Under the pieces are notes generated by a model. It ran no database searches, had not been told where the DNA came from, and worked only from the letters and a program-made list of their open reading frames with translations. From the NCBI RefSeq assembly GCF_900156575.1, contig NZ_FTNY01000002.1, forward strand, positions 744,001 to 808,000: 64,000 nucleotides of DNA, read 5' to 3'. Below, piece after piece: positions 24,905 to 33,670 of the stretch; positions within the stretch are counted from its first letter, which is position 1, and every line of letters starts with the position of its first letter. The DNA comes from Chryseobacterium shigense. GTDB taxonomy: Bacteria > Bacteroidota > Bacteroidia > Flavobacteriales > Weeksellaceae. Made by a program: the position numbers and the translations under genes.

Positions 24905-25342
24905 TCAGTATTTTGAATTGATTTGTTCTTGTTTTGCGATCCATTTGTATAAAGTCGTTTTAGGAATATTATATTCTTCAATGATCTGCTGTTTTGTCTT
25001 TTCTCGGGTATTAATTAATTCCAGAATAAAGTCTATGATTTCTTTTGCGTAGATCCGTTTCCTAAATACGGGAAGAAGGCTTTCCTGATTTTTTGGGGGT
25101 ATATTGGCAGTAGGTGCATACAATATTAAATGTTGGGAATACAGTCTGAATAAATCATATTTCAATAGTTTACTCCATCTCAAAAGAATTTCAGAGCCCA
25201 GACTTTCCAATGTAAACATGTCTGCTATTTCAGCTTCAGATCGTTTTAGAAAATTGCATATACGGGACATTTCTATTTGATCTTCTTTTACTTTTTGCTG
25301 TATTATATTTCCAATATGTATATTTTTAAAATTAATTTTCAT
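24905..25342 (-). CDS. HTH protein, transposase-like, partner of the preceding gene
   Basis: 145 residues. The N-terminal part (MKINFKNIHIGNIIQQKVKE) looks like a Cro/XRE-type DNA-binding helix bundle (SRICNFLKRSEAEIADMF). The middle contains a conserved LLRWSKLLKYDLFRLYSQHL, and the C-terminus is a second HTH (TKQQIIEEYNIPKTTLYKWIAKQ). It is upstream of the 109-residue HTH gene in the same direction with 36 bp between. No transposase catalytic triad. Its function is unproven. Confidence 0.75.
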   Translation of the reverse strand: MKINFKNIHIGNIIQQKVKEDQIEMSRICNFLKRSEAEIADMFTLESLGSEILLRWSKLLKYDLFRLYSQHLILYAPTANIPPKNQESLLPVFRKRIYAKEIIDFILELINTREKTKQQIIEEYNIPKTTLYKWIAKQEQINSKY

Positions 25343-25404
25343 AATCTAATTCATTTTTAAAATCAATGGTATGTATATTAATCAATTGCCTATCCTCCAG
25401 CTGA

Positions 25405-25478
25405 TATAAAACAAGCCCCCTTTGAAATTCTTTCCCATCATTTGTATATATATTATTTAATCCGGGGGCCTGTTTATT
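25405..25478 (-). terminator. Probable terminator of the CotH gene
   Basis: AAACAAGCCCCC (25409-25420) pairs with GGGGGCCTGTTT (25464-25475) with one mismatch across a 43-nt AT-rich loop. It lies just past the CotH stop on the minus strand. The long loop lowers confidence. Confidence 0.5.
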
Positions 25479-25481
25479 TGA

Positions 25482-28400
25482 TTATTCTTTCATTATTTTA
25501 TAGGTCTTAACTTCTTTCTGTCCGGAAACACGGATCAAATAAGTTCCTCTGTTCCAGGATGAAACATTCACACTATGTTCTCCTTCATCCAGAGACTTTG
25601 TTTCAATCAGTTGTCCACCGCTCGTATAGACTCTGATCACGGATTTTTCCTTAAGACTGATAAACAAGATATCTTTTACAGGATTAGGGTATATTTTCAC
25701 ACTTTTTACCATGATGTCTCCCTCCTTTTCAGCTGCTTTTGAAGAAATCATTTTTGCCTGTGAAAAAGTCAGTGATTTCGCTTCCCAACTTTCAGGCAGT
25801 GCATTATCCAGATCCGAAGCTTTAAGTTTCAGGTAATATCCCTGTCCGTTCGCTTCCACCGGCCACGGTGAAACATTCGTGTAAGAAACTTGATCTATTG
25901 TACTTCCTGCACTGTCTTTAAACGTCATGGCTTCTCCGGAATTATTGAGACTTCCGCTGGTCCACTGGTATTTGGTATATTCATCAAATCCTGAAATCAA
26001 TGACAGGTTTTTCGCCAGCATGATGGTCTTATTTTTCGGAATTACAGTTCCCTGAGGGAATGTATAGTTCACAGCATCGGAAATAGTATAGCCGGAAACA
26101 TCTAAATCGGCATGACCTGGATTTGCAATGAGTATAAACTCGGCATCTCCGTTGGATAATGGTTTATAATTGATTCCTGTAATTACAAATTGACCCGCCT
26201 GTTGTGCTTCCACTCTTACTGCTTTTGAAACAAGCGGTCCCCAGTTGTTGGTTACGAAGGCACGTGTGGCAATGGTATAGCTTCCTGCAGGGAGCGAAAA
26301 TGTTCCGTTATACAAATGGGCCTCAGAAGAAATGACTCCATCGTTACCCATTGGATCTGTTCCGTTTAGGGTATAATAAAGCTCTGTTCCGGAATTGGGG
26401 TTATCTATTTGAATGGTATCCGTATCCTTTACAACATTCGCGGCAAGAATTGTAGATGAAGAAAGTGTATGCGCCATATTGAATTCAAGCCACTTTTTCA
26501 AAGTAAATCCTACTCTTTCCGGAACCTGAGCCAGAATACGGGGATAATCTGTATTTTTCCATTGCTGATAAACATTACCGGTGTAGCCCATATAGGCGGC
26601 ATCCAGTTTATACACTTTATCAAGTTCGTTCACCGTTGCCGTTATTTTATTCTGCACATTCAATACAGACAATGGCGCTCCGTCCGCTCCGGAGAAAGTA
26701 CCGGAAGCCGGACCAATATACCTCAACACAGCATCTTTAACCAGTGTTTTAAATTCAAGGTTTCCTATAGAAATATTGGTATTCGAACCCATAAACTGGC
26801 TAAAAAGCTGACCTGGACCATTTCTGCTGATGGTCCCCTGCCATTTAAATTTATAATTTCCGCCACCGCCAGCAAATCCTATTGGATTCAGTGCTACGGT
26901 AGATGATGAAGCGGTCAACCCTCCGAAAAAGGCTCCGTCGGTATCGTTGATCATGAATTTAGTTTTCATGATATTAGGATCTGTATTATGGGTAATTGCT
27001 TCTGCTTCGTTCTCACAATCGATAAACATAAACATGATCTGGAATTTGATGAAATCATCTACATCTACCAGACTTTTAAACTGCTGAAAGTTTTTCGTTG
27101 AGGCCGCACTTTTTATAGCATTCCATACCGCAGTACTCCCATCGCCTGTTTCCACAATACCGTTGGTAAAAGAACCATCCTGTAAAGTTATCTTAGTATA
27201 ATGACTATCATCATCACCGAATAGTTCTTCAATATTTTTGGTTCCAAAATCATTACGCATGGTTTTCAGCCCCCTGTATCTACCGTTGATAAAAAGATTG
27301 ACATAGCGCGTATCCAATGCATATTTTCCCATTTCCTTCTGAAGATTCATCGTTATTTTTTCGCTGAAGCGCATATATCCAATGTTGAATACATTTCTTG
27401 TTGCATTGTCCTGGCCCTGTTTTAATTCGATGTTGTGAATTTTTTCAGGCACCTCAAAAGCATCACCGGGATAATTGTCGAAGAAAGGATAATTAGCTTT
27501 TTTCACCTTCGCATCAGAATTAAATTTTACGGTAAGATTAGGATTGTAGAACCCTAAACTTTCCTGTCCGAACTTCCTTGTCATAGAATTACTGAAAAAA
27601 TTAGATCTTCCGCTGTATATGTTATTATCAATATACTCGAATGACCCTTCTACCCAATTCGCACTAGGTTCTGCGTTGGTAGAAACCGAAACAACAGGTA
27701 TCTGAGCAATCGCCTGAGCATATTCCTCTGCTGTAATAGTAGATTTATATAACCATTGATTATATCCTACACTGGTGTTTTCATTCCCGTAATTGTTTTG
27801 CAGGACATAAGTATGCGCCACAACCCCCGAATTACCTGTAGTATTATAAGCATATACTTTAACAACAGATGATTTGCTTACAGGAATTGGTGCAGAATAA
27901 AGAGAGCCTACCGTTTCTGAAGGATATTTTCCATCAAGCGTATATTTAACGGTAGTCCCTGCAGGTGCAGAAATTGTCAAATCGAATCCTGACGGATAGA
28001 TTCCCCGCTCTTTACTGAATGTAAGCTCTAACTTCTGCTTTCCATTAGAATTAGTTTCCTTATAAGTTGGAACAATGAAGTTGGAAAAGCTTCCTCCTCC
28101 ATCCGGAAGTCTTCCTACGGATTGATTAAATGGAATATTTCCGTAGGTAAGTTCATTTTGTAAAACAATGTTTCCAGCCACTTTTCTGGAAAGATAAAGG
28201 GTCGCTCCGGAGTTTTTAAGATCAAAATTCAGATGTTGATTTCCCTCAGCCGATTTTTTATCTGCCAGAAAAACAGCGTATCCATGAGCCGGAATAAAAA
28301 TATTTTTAAGTTCATGTAATGTTTTGTCTGAATTTTTATTGGAGAGGTAAACGCCTCCTTGTATATGCAGATGATCATTGCTGTTATTGTATAATTCTAT

Positions 28401-29621
28401 CCAATCTTCACTTTGAACTGTGGTTCCCTGAGAAGATACTTCATTGATGTAAAGCTCATTCATTAAAGCAGGATCAGTGACCGCGCCTTCAATAGATGCC
28501 CCCTGCCCGTTATTTAGATATTCTACAACCAGCTTAGGACGGTAATTGGCACCACCTTCATAAGAGCGGGCGATTGCTCCGTTATTCGTCCCCAATCCAT
28601 CAAACTGAAAAGCAAGGCTGTTGCCAGATTGCCAGCCACTTAAACGGTTTTCTTCAATAATGTTTTTAAGATTAGGGGTACGGTTTTTAGTGTTTCCAGT
28701 AGTCCAGGCTGTTGTGCTCCAATTGACTTTATTTACAGAACGTTCTCTTAAGGTTATATTCTTGGCAGTGCCTGCATAAGTCGCCGGATTTCCTATTTCG
28801 GAATAAATATCCATATTTCCTGCCTGACTAGCTCCGTATGAATAAAATTCAATATATGCATCTGTAATTTGTGCATCAGCAGGAATCTGAACATTTTGAA
28901 AACGGACTGCATGTTTTTTCACATCTGCCACGCCACCAAGCCTAAGATAATCTGTTCCTAAATTAACCCCTCCTGATGTATTTTCCCATCCGTCATCATT
29001 ATTAGCAGTCACTACAGCTGATAAACTGCCCTGCATAGACCAGTAATCAATGACCAACTTCGGTCGGTAAGCAGTATTTGAAAAAGATCTTACCGTAAAG
29101 GCACCTTGCTCATTTCCCTGTAACCGGAATGCAAGATTCGCATTATTGATTCCGTTAGGAAACATTTCATGAAGGATATTTTTCAAATCAGGTGACTGAT
29201 ATTTTTGATTGACAACACACCCATTGGTTGCCCATTCGGCAAAAGCCGTTGTATAATTTCTCGATTTTATATTCAGTCCCGTTGTGGCCGCAGTAGATAC
29301 AGGATATGCTAAAGAGTTTCCAGTCTCCCCGGTAATTTTTATAACAGTTGGCGAACTGCTTGCTTCATCACCATAGAGTATAAGATAGGCATTATTGATG
29401 ACAGCATCTGATGGCAATGAAATACCTTCAAATCTTAAATAGGTTTCCTGAGAAACCGTTCCATCTTTCCCAGAAAGTTCCAGATCGGAACTTCCGAAAT
29501 CTACGGTATTGTTTGCTCTTACTTCTGCATCGTTATTTTGTGCAGAAATCTCCATCTGAAGAGTGTTTTGCGCGGATAGCGCGAAAGGAAGAAATAGAGC
29601 CGATATTAAAATTTTTTTCAT
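25482..29621 (-). CDS. Giant T9SS surface protein with CotH kinase, lamin-tail and DNRLRE-like domains
   Basis: 1379 residues. In order: signal peptide (ending FALSAQ); two DNRLRE/CBM96-like sandwiches (about 20-195 and 197-370, each with TYLRFEGISLPSDA-like cores); lamin-tail domain (about 385-500, LYINEVSSQGTTVQSEDWIE); chitobiase-like Ig domain (about 535-610, TVKYTLDGKYPSE); CotH kinase-like domain (about 650-1000, FINGRYRGLKTMRNDFGT); a second chitobiase-like domain (about 1075-1140, ELYYTLNGTDP); a second lamin-tail domain (about 1145-1270); and a T9SS type A sorting domain (about 1305-1379, VKIYPNPVKDILFISL). CotH domains phosphorylate proteins. It is exported; its target is unknown. 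Confidence 0.88.
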   Translation of the reverse strand: MKKILISALFLPFALSAQNTLQMEISAQNNDAEVRANNTVDFGSSDLELSGKDGTVSQETYLRFEGISLPSDAVINNAYLILYGDEASSSPTVIKITGETGNSLAYPVSTAATTGLNIKSRNYTTAFAEWATNGCVVNQKYQSPDLKNILHEMFPNGINNANLAFRLQGNEQGAFTVRSFSNTAYRPKLVIDYWSMQGSLSAVVTANNDDGWENTSGGVNLGTDYLRLGGVADVKKHAVRFQNVQIPADAQITDAYIEFYSYGASQAGNMDIYSEIGNPATYAGTAKNITLRERSVNKVNWSTTAWTTGNTKNRTPNLKNIIEENRLSGWQSGNSLAFQFDGLGTNNGAIARSYEGGANYRPKLVVEYLNNGQGASIEGAVTDPALMNELYINEVSSQGTTVQSEDWIELYNNSNDHLHIQGGVYLSNKNSDKTLHELKNIFIPAHGYAVFLADKKSAEGNQHLNFDLKNSGATLYLSRKVAGNIVLQNELTYGNIPFNQSVGRLPDGGGSFSNFIVPTYKETNSNGKQKLELTFSKERGIYPSGFDLTISAPAGTTVKYTLDGKYPSETVGSLYSAPIPVSKSSVVKVYAYNTTGNSGVVAHTYVLQNNYGNENTSVGYNQWLYKSTITAEEYAQAIAQIPVVSVSTNAEPSANWVEGSFEYIDNNIYSGRSNFFSNSMTRKFGQESLGFYNPNLTVKFNSDAKVKKANYPFFDNYPGDAFEVPEKIHNIELKQGQDNATRNVFNIGYMRFSEKITMNLQKEMGKYALDTRYVNLFINGRYRGLKTMRNDFGTKNIEELFGDDDSHYTKITLQDGSFTNGIVETGDGSTAVWNAIKSAASTKNFQQFKSLVDVDDFIKFQIMFMFIDCENEAEAITHNTDPNIMKTKFMINDTDGAFFGGLTASSSTVALNPIGFAGGGGNYKFKWQGTISRNGPGQLFSQFMGSNTNISIGNLEFKTLVKDAVLRYIGPASGTFSGADGAPLSVLNVQNKITATVNELDKVYKLDAAYMGYTGNVYQQWKNTDYPRILAQVPERVGFTLKKWLEFNMAHTLSSSTILAANVVKDTDTIQIDNPNSGTELYYTLNGTDPMGNDGVISSEAHLYNGTFSLPAGSYTIATRAFVTNNWGPLVSKAVRVEAQQAGQFVITGINYKPLSNGDAEFILIANPGHADLDVSGYTISDAVNYTFPQGTVIPKNKTIMLAKNLSLISGFDEYTKYQWTSGSLNNSGEAMTFKDSAGSTIDQVSYTNVSPWPVEANGQGYYLKLKASDLDNALPESWEAKSLTFSQAKMISSKAAEKEGDIMVKSVKIYPNPVKDILFISLKEKSVIRVYTSGGQLIETKSLDEGEHSVNVSSWNRGTYLIRVSGQKEVKTYKIMKE

Positions 29622-29634
29622 TTTATTTTTTTTG

Positions 29635-29665
29635 TAAAAAGAGCTGCCTGCAAAATCGGCAGCTC
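29635..29665 (-). terminator. Intrinsic terminator between the two large surface genes
   Basis: GAGCTGCC (29641-29648) and GGCAGCTC (29658-29665), with a T run on the minus strand. It ends transcripts from the 452-residue gene just before the CotH gene. Confidence 0.75.
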
Positions 29666-29740
29666 AAAATTTATAGGAGTATAGCCCATATGTTTATCGT
29701 CGTTCCATACTTTATTGTGAAATATGGATAAGTAATTGAT

Positions 29741-31099
29741 TTAATAGACCGGGGCATCTTTTATGAAATAGGCGAAGACATCACACAAAACTCTTGCGAA
29801 ATTTTGTTTTGGCCCTGCCGATGTTGCAGTAGCATTTCCAAATTTATCTCCAAATAATACTATATTTCTGGTAAGATCTATAACTCCGCCCCTTCTTGCC
29901 TCAATATTGATAAAATTTGTTCCCTTACTTGTAGAAATTTGTCCTGCATTACTTCCATCAGAGCCAATATTAAGACCCGGAGAGATCAGGAATGGTTGTC
30001 CGGCACCGAATATTTGCGGCAGACTGCTTGCATTTGCATTGACTATAGCATTTGCCGTATTTCCATTTTCCACATAAAATTTCAATATGTCTGCTAGACC
30101 TGATTCACTTACAGAGTCTGCATAGTTGATCACAAACCCCCCTGTAGATTCATTCCATTCCTTAATAACATTGGCAAAACCAGCATTAATACCATCATTC
30201 GCACCAACGATAATACCTGATGCACCTTCTAATGCATTCTCTAATGCTACCAAACTATTTAAGCTGACATTTACAATCTGAATGTCTGCTGTTCCGGAAT
30301 AAGAGAGAGCTGAATTAGATGCCCCAATAGTGTTTATTCCGTTTAACCATTGATACACCAATCCTGATGAATTAGTTCCTGCAACTAATGACGATCCGTT
30401 AGTACCAGGCACATTTACAATTTTCATAGTGGCACCAGCCCTGTTAATAAATCCAACAGAAACATTGTTACAGATAATTCCTGACGAACCGGCTGCTGTA
30501 GGAGCTACCGTTACCGAATAATTGAAAACTCCACCTGCAGGAGTCGCCGTGATCGCTGTAGGATAAAGGTTTACCGTTTGAGGTCCCAGATTCACAAAAG
30601 TACCCTGAGCTGTAAACGTAACACCATTAACCGTATTGGTGGTATATGAATAACTTCCCAGTTGAGTTACCTTCACCGGCACCTCAATATGAACGGTCTG
30701 GGAACTAAGAGGTTTGTCCGTGACGTATTTACCCACTACTTTTATAGAATTACAGTCAATAAATTCTACAAGTCCCTGCTTTTCACCACAAAGCGCAGTC
30801 CAGCTTCCCGTTCCAGTTCCGGAATTCCAATTCCAGACATTGTAACAGCTTGTGCTGGTGTTGTAGATCGTTAAACCATTTTCAGCAGCACCCGGTGCAA
30901 TAGTGGCTCTTTCGGCTGTGGTATATCGCTGGATGATAACCCCATTAAACCGATCCGGTGCAGCAGTGCTTGAGGGATCATTTCTTTCCGATACGTGCAA
31001 GCCCGATTTAGAATTCGGTTTCGACGTATTTATACCTACCTGCCCAAAAATTAATGAACTGGTTATAAGTGCAAAAAATGCAATAAAATATTTCATCAT
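29741..31099 (-). CDS. Secreted surface protein, unknown
   Basis: 452 residues with a signal peptide ending LIFGQ, followed by VGINTSKPNSKSGLHVSERN. That resembles the phage-tail-like N-terminal segment of many flavobacterial surface proteins, where a GVIIQRYTTAER-type strand follows. A middle Ig-like part (SYSYTTNTVNGVTFTAQGTF) leads to a Gly/Ala/Asn-rich C-terminal domain (VKEWNESTGGFVINYADSVSES-like pattern) ending in a DVFAYFIKDAPVY tail. There is no recognisable T9SS sorting domain. Not identified to family. The start could also be the next codon. Confidence 0.7.
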   Translation of the reverse strand: MMKYFIAFFALITSSLIFGQVGINTSKPNSKSGLHVSERNDPSSTAAPDRFNGVIIQRYTTAERATIAPGAAENGLTIYNTSTSCYNVWNWNSGTGTGSWTALCGEKQGLVEFIDCNSIKVVGKYVTDKPLSSQTVHIEVPVKVTQLGSYSYTTNTVNGVTFTAQGTFVNLGPQTVNLYPTAITATPAGGVFNYSVTVAPTAAGSSGIICNNVSVGFINRAGATMKIVNVPGTNGSSLVAGTNSSGLVYQWLNGINTIGASNSALSYSGTADIQIVNVSLNSLVALENALEGASGIIVGANDGINAGFANVIKEWNESTGGFVINYADSVSESGLADILKFYVENGNTANAIVNANASSLPQIFGAGQPFLISPGLNIGSDGSNAGQISTSKGTNFINIEARRGGVIDLTRNIVLFGDKFGNATATSAGPKQNFARVLCDVFAYFIKDAPVY

Positions 31100-31313
31100 A
31101 ATGTTATTTTTTTTCTGATTATATGAGTTACCTGCATCCTTATAGTTTTTTAAGGATCAAGACAGGTTTTTGTGATTTTTTAAAATTTATGAATCTCTAC
31201 AATACGGACATGATGATCTTGTCATATTTCCTGAGTGAATACGTATACTTCTCTGTATATTACTCCCTATATTATATTGAGTTCTGTATTTCTCTTGTAA
31301 AGTTTCAGCAGTA

Positions 31314-31940
31314 TTACGTGATATTGCAGGGAGGTGGCCTTACTTTATAATTATCAAATGACAGTCTATGAATCAAAAAGAAAAAGCATTCTTTCTCCAA
31401 AGATGATTCCAATAAAAAGCCCCTGGAAATGTTAAAATATAAGGGAACGGGCATGGCTGTTTTTAGATTGATATTACTTAATGGAATTACGGCAGCATTA
31501 CTAAAATGTGTACTTGCGGTAAAGTGCTCACTGGATTTTGAGTGTACGCTATTTTCAGATAAATAGACCTTCTCATCAGCAGGATCGATCGGAGAAGATG
31601 ATTTCAGTGTATGAACAGGTTGTTTTTTTGCAGGCTTCTCATGGGCATTAGATTCATCACCGATTTTCCTGTTTTGCTGTATGATAAAGTGAGCATTATT
31701 AATAGATTTCAGACCATAGATTTCTGCATTATTGGCAATAAAAACAACAGCACCCGCATAATCACCTGCTAGTGAAAGAGAGTCTCTTTCGATATACAAC
31801 AACGTTTCCGTACTAAAGTGCAGTGAGCTTTCCGTATCCATTAATGTTGGTGTAGAAAATGCTGTAAAACAAAAAAATAAACAAAAAAAACTCAGACACT
31901 TTCCCGTTACAGAAAAGTACCTTTGGTAAAAAATTTTCAT
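31314..31940 (-). CDS. Hypothetical secreted protein
   Basis: 208 residues from the ATG at 31938-31940 (MKIFYQRYFSVTGKCLSFFC), which begins a hydrophobic signal-like segment. The mature part has a short conserved-looking stretch (ETLLYIERDSLSLAGDYAGAVV, then AEIYGLKSINNAHFII), a polar Lys/Ser linker, and a Pro/aromatic C-terminus. I recognise no domain. It is upstream of the 452-residue secreted gene on the same strand with a 214-bp gap, which shows no other gene. Confidence 0.6.
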   Translation of the reverse strand: MKIFYQRYFSVTGKCLSFFCLFFCFTAFSTPTLMDTESSLHFSTETLLYIERDSLSLAGDYAGAVVFIANNAEIYGLKSINNAHFIIQQNRKIGDESNAHEKPAKKQPVHTLKSSSPIDPADEKVYLSENSVHSKSSEHFTASTHFSNAAVIPLSNINLKTAMPVPLYFNISRGFLLESSLEKECFFFLIHRLSFDNYKVRPPPCNIT

Positions 31941-32241
31941 TATTTCTTTGTGTGTCATTGTCAGATAGGAAAACCTTTCAAAAATGCTGGAGATATATTG
32001 CCTGGAAAGATTTCGGTTATTTTGAAATTAATTTTTCGAATGAGAGAACTGTTATCTTCAATTTCTTAGTGGAGATGATAAAGACATCAAGTACTCTTCG
32101 TAAGTACTTACCCTCTACCTCTATTAAGATTCTGAGTCAGTTTATGAAAATAGATGTTAGGTTTGTTTTGAAAATTAATCATAGGTTAAGTGTGCTTTTT
32201 ACAATGGCAAAATTGTTTCTAATTCAGATTTTTTACAATTA

Positions 32242-32272
32242 AAAACACCCTCATCAACACTCGCAAGTGTAA
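32242..32272. repeat. Flanking box A of the membrane LuxR gene
   Basis: AAAACACCCTCATCAACACT followed by CGCAAGTGTAA matches box B (33461-33491) at 25 of 31 positions. Each holds an ACTC-N3-AGTG dyad. It lies in the 374-bp gap 31941-32314, which otherwise shows no gene. Confidence 0.55.
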
Positions 32273-32314
32273 AAACTCACAAAATAGAGATGTATTCATC
32301 TTGCATAAAAACAA

Positions 32315-33334
32315 CTAAACACTTAATATCCACTGAGTTATTTCCACATCAGAAGGAATATTCAATTTTTTTCTTAATCTGTATTTTTTACTCTCTACAG
32401 ATTTGATCGTTGTATTGGTATAGGTGGCAATTTGTTTCGTATCCAGATTTAATCTCATCATGGCACACAAGTGATGATCAGACAAAATAAGTTTCGCTCC
32501 GATATGATCCAGTTTCGAAAAAAAATCCGGAAAAAAAAACTGAAACCTGTCTAAGAAAAAGGGATCATCTTTTTGAGCGAGTCTCATAATCTCATTGATA
32601 TTTTCTTCTGTGAGATTATTCACTATAAACTGGTTTTTCAGTAACCTTTCATTTTCGGTCTGCAAAGATTTTATAGTACTGATATTAACTTGATTTTCAG
32701 AGCTAAGCCTAAAAATAATAGATCTTTTACGTTCTATAAAGTAATAATCTACGACAAATACCAGGATGCTAAAGGTTACGTTTAAAGTCATCAATTTTTT
32801 TTCATATCCATTGATAATGATCAATCGACCAGGTTCAACCAATCGAAAATCATAGGCTATCGTAATGTATAAGCACGCAAGAATGAAGAAAGCGAGAAAA
32901 TAGATAATCTTCTTATCTGTCTTGACCTTGAAAAAAAAAGATAATGCAGATATCAAAGGGAAATAAAACAAAAAAACACCGCTCTCCTGCCCGCAATATG
33001 AAGAATAGTACGTAATAAGCAAACACAAAAAGATAAATGCACAAAACAAAACTTTTTTATTTTTCCTGTGTTCCTTTAAAAGCATTCCCAGTAACCAAAA
33101 AAAAGAAATAATACCTAAGAAAATACTATCTGTGGTGATTTCTAAAAATAGGATGACAGATATGCTGTGAAAAAAGAAAATAAAGAATAATAATATCATA
33201 TGCTGATTGATGAGTACTGTAAAGTTTTTTTCAAATTCATTGGTACTTTCATCAATCCCCCATAAAGAAATACAATGTAACAGCTGAGAAACTTTTGGAA
33301 TAATTTTTTTTTTCAAAGACATAGTGTAAAACAT
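32315..33334 (-). CDS. Membrane-bound LuxR-like regulator
   Basis: 339 residues with about six transmembrane helices between residues 45 and 200 (for example ILLFFIFFFHSISVILFLEI, IIYFLAFFILACLYITIAY), a short coiled coil (about 210-235, ISTIKSLQTENERLLK) and a C-terminal LuxR/GerE-like HTH (LCAMMRLNLDTKQIATYTN, then SVESKKYRLRKKLN). It would sense an envelope or lipid signal and bind DNA from the membrane. The start may be four codons later (MSLKKK). Flanked by two similar boxes, suggesting self-regulation. Confidence 0.8.
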   Translation of the reverse strand: MFYTMSLKKKIIPKVSQLLHCISLWGIDESTNEFEKNFTVLINQHMILLFFIFFFHSISVILFLEITTDSIFLGIISFFWLLGMLLKEHRKNKKVLFCAFIFLCLLITYYSSYCGQESGVFLFYFPLISALSFFFKVKTDKKIIYFLAFFILACLYITIAYDFRLVEPGRLIIINGYEKKLMTLNVTFSILVFVVDYYFIERKRSIIFRLSSENQVNISTIKSLQTENERLLKNQFIVNNLTEENINEIMRLAQKDDPFFLDRFQFFFPDFFSKLDHIGAKLILSDHHLCAMMRLNLDTKQIATYTNTTIKSVESKKYRLRKKLNIPSDVEITQWILSV

Positions 33335-33460
33335 TAATACCTACCTGTTCAAAAATCGTAAATGATGATCACTGATCTACTTATGGTACGATTTCTATTT
33401 TCTCCCAGTAAGATTTAAAATGATGGCAAAGATATTCTTCTTGACTTTAAGTATAAATAA

Positions 33461-33491
33461 AAAATACACTCATCAATACTCACGAGTGCAA
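33461..33491. repeat. Flanking box B, upstream of the membrane LuxR gene
   Basis: AAAATACACTCATCAATACT then CACGAGTGCAA: partner of box A, about 130 bp upstream of the regulator's start on the minus strand. The 336-bp gap 33335-33670 also holds the nitronate monooxygenase terminator and no gene. Confidence 0.55.
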
Positions 33492-33525
33492 TACCCTCAT
33501 TACAAACAAGTAATATACAAGGATA

Positions 33526-33560
33526 CAAAAAGAAACCTGCTAAGTATTATCTTAGCAGGC
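33526..33560 (-). terminator. Intrinsic terminator after nitronate monooxygenase
   Basis: CCTGCTAAG (33536-33544) and CTTAGCAGG (33551-33559), 6-nt loop, followed on the minus strand by TTTCTTTTT. Confidence 0.75.
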
Positions 33561-33670
33561 TTTCCCTATTTCTATTGAATACTATCATAAGAGCAGTTCG
33601 TACTCTTCAAATTTTCTGATAATGGTCTAATACTACCAAATAAAATTCCTATGTCTCCACAGAAAGAAAT

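Noticed and set aside
24539-25342. Insertion sequence
   Set aside because: No DDE domain, terminal inverted repeats or target duplication were seen around the HTH pair.
31952-32242. Plus-strand frame of 96 residues as a gene
   Set aside because: No family-like sequence or promoter; composition is that of random AT-rich DNA.
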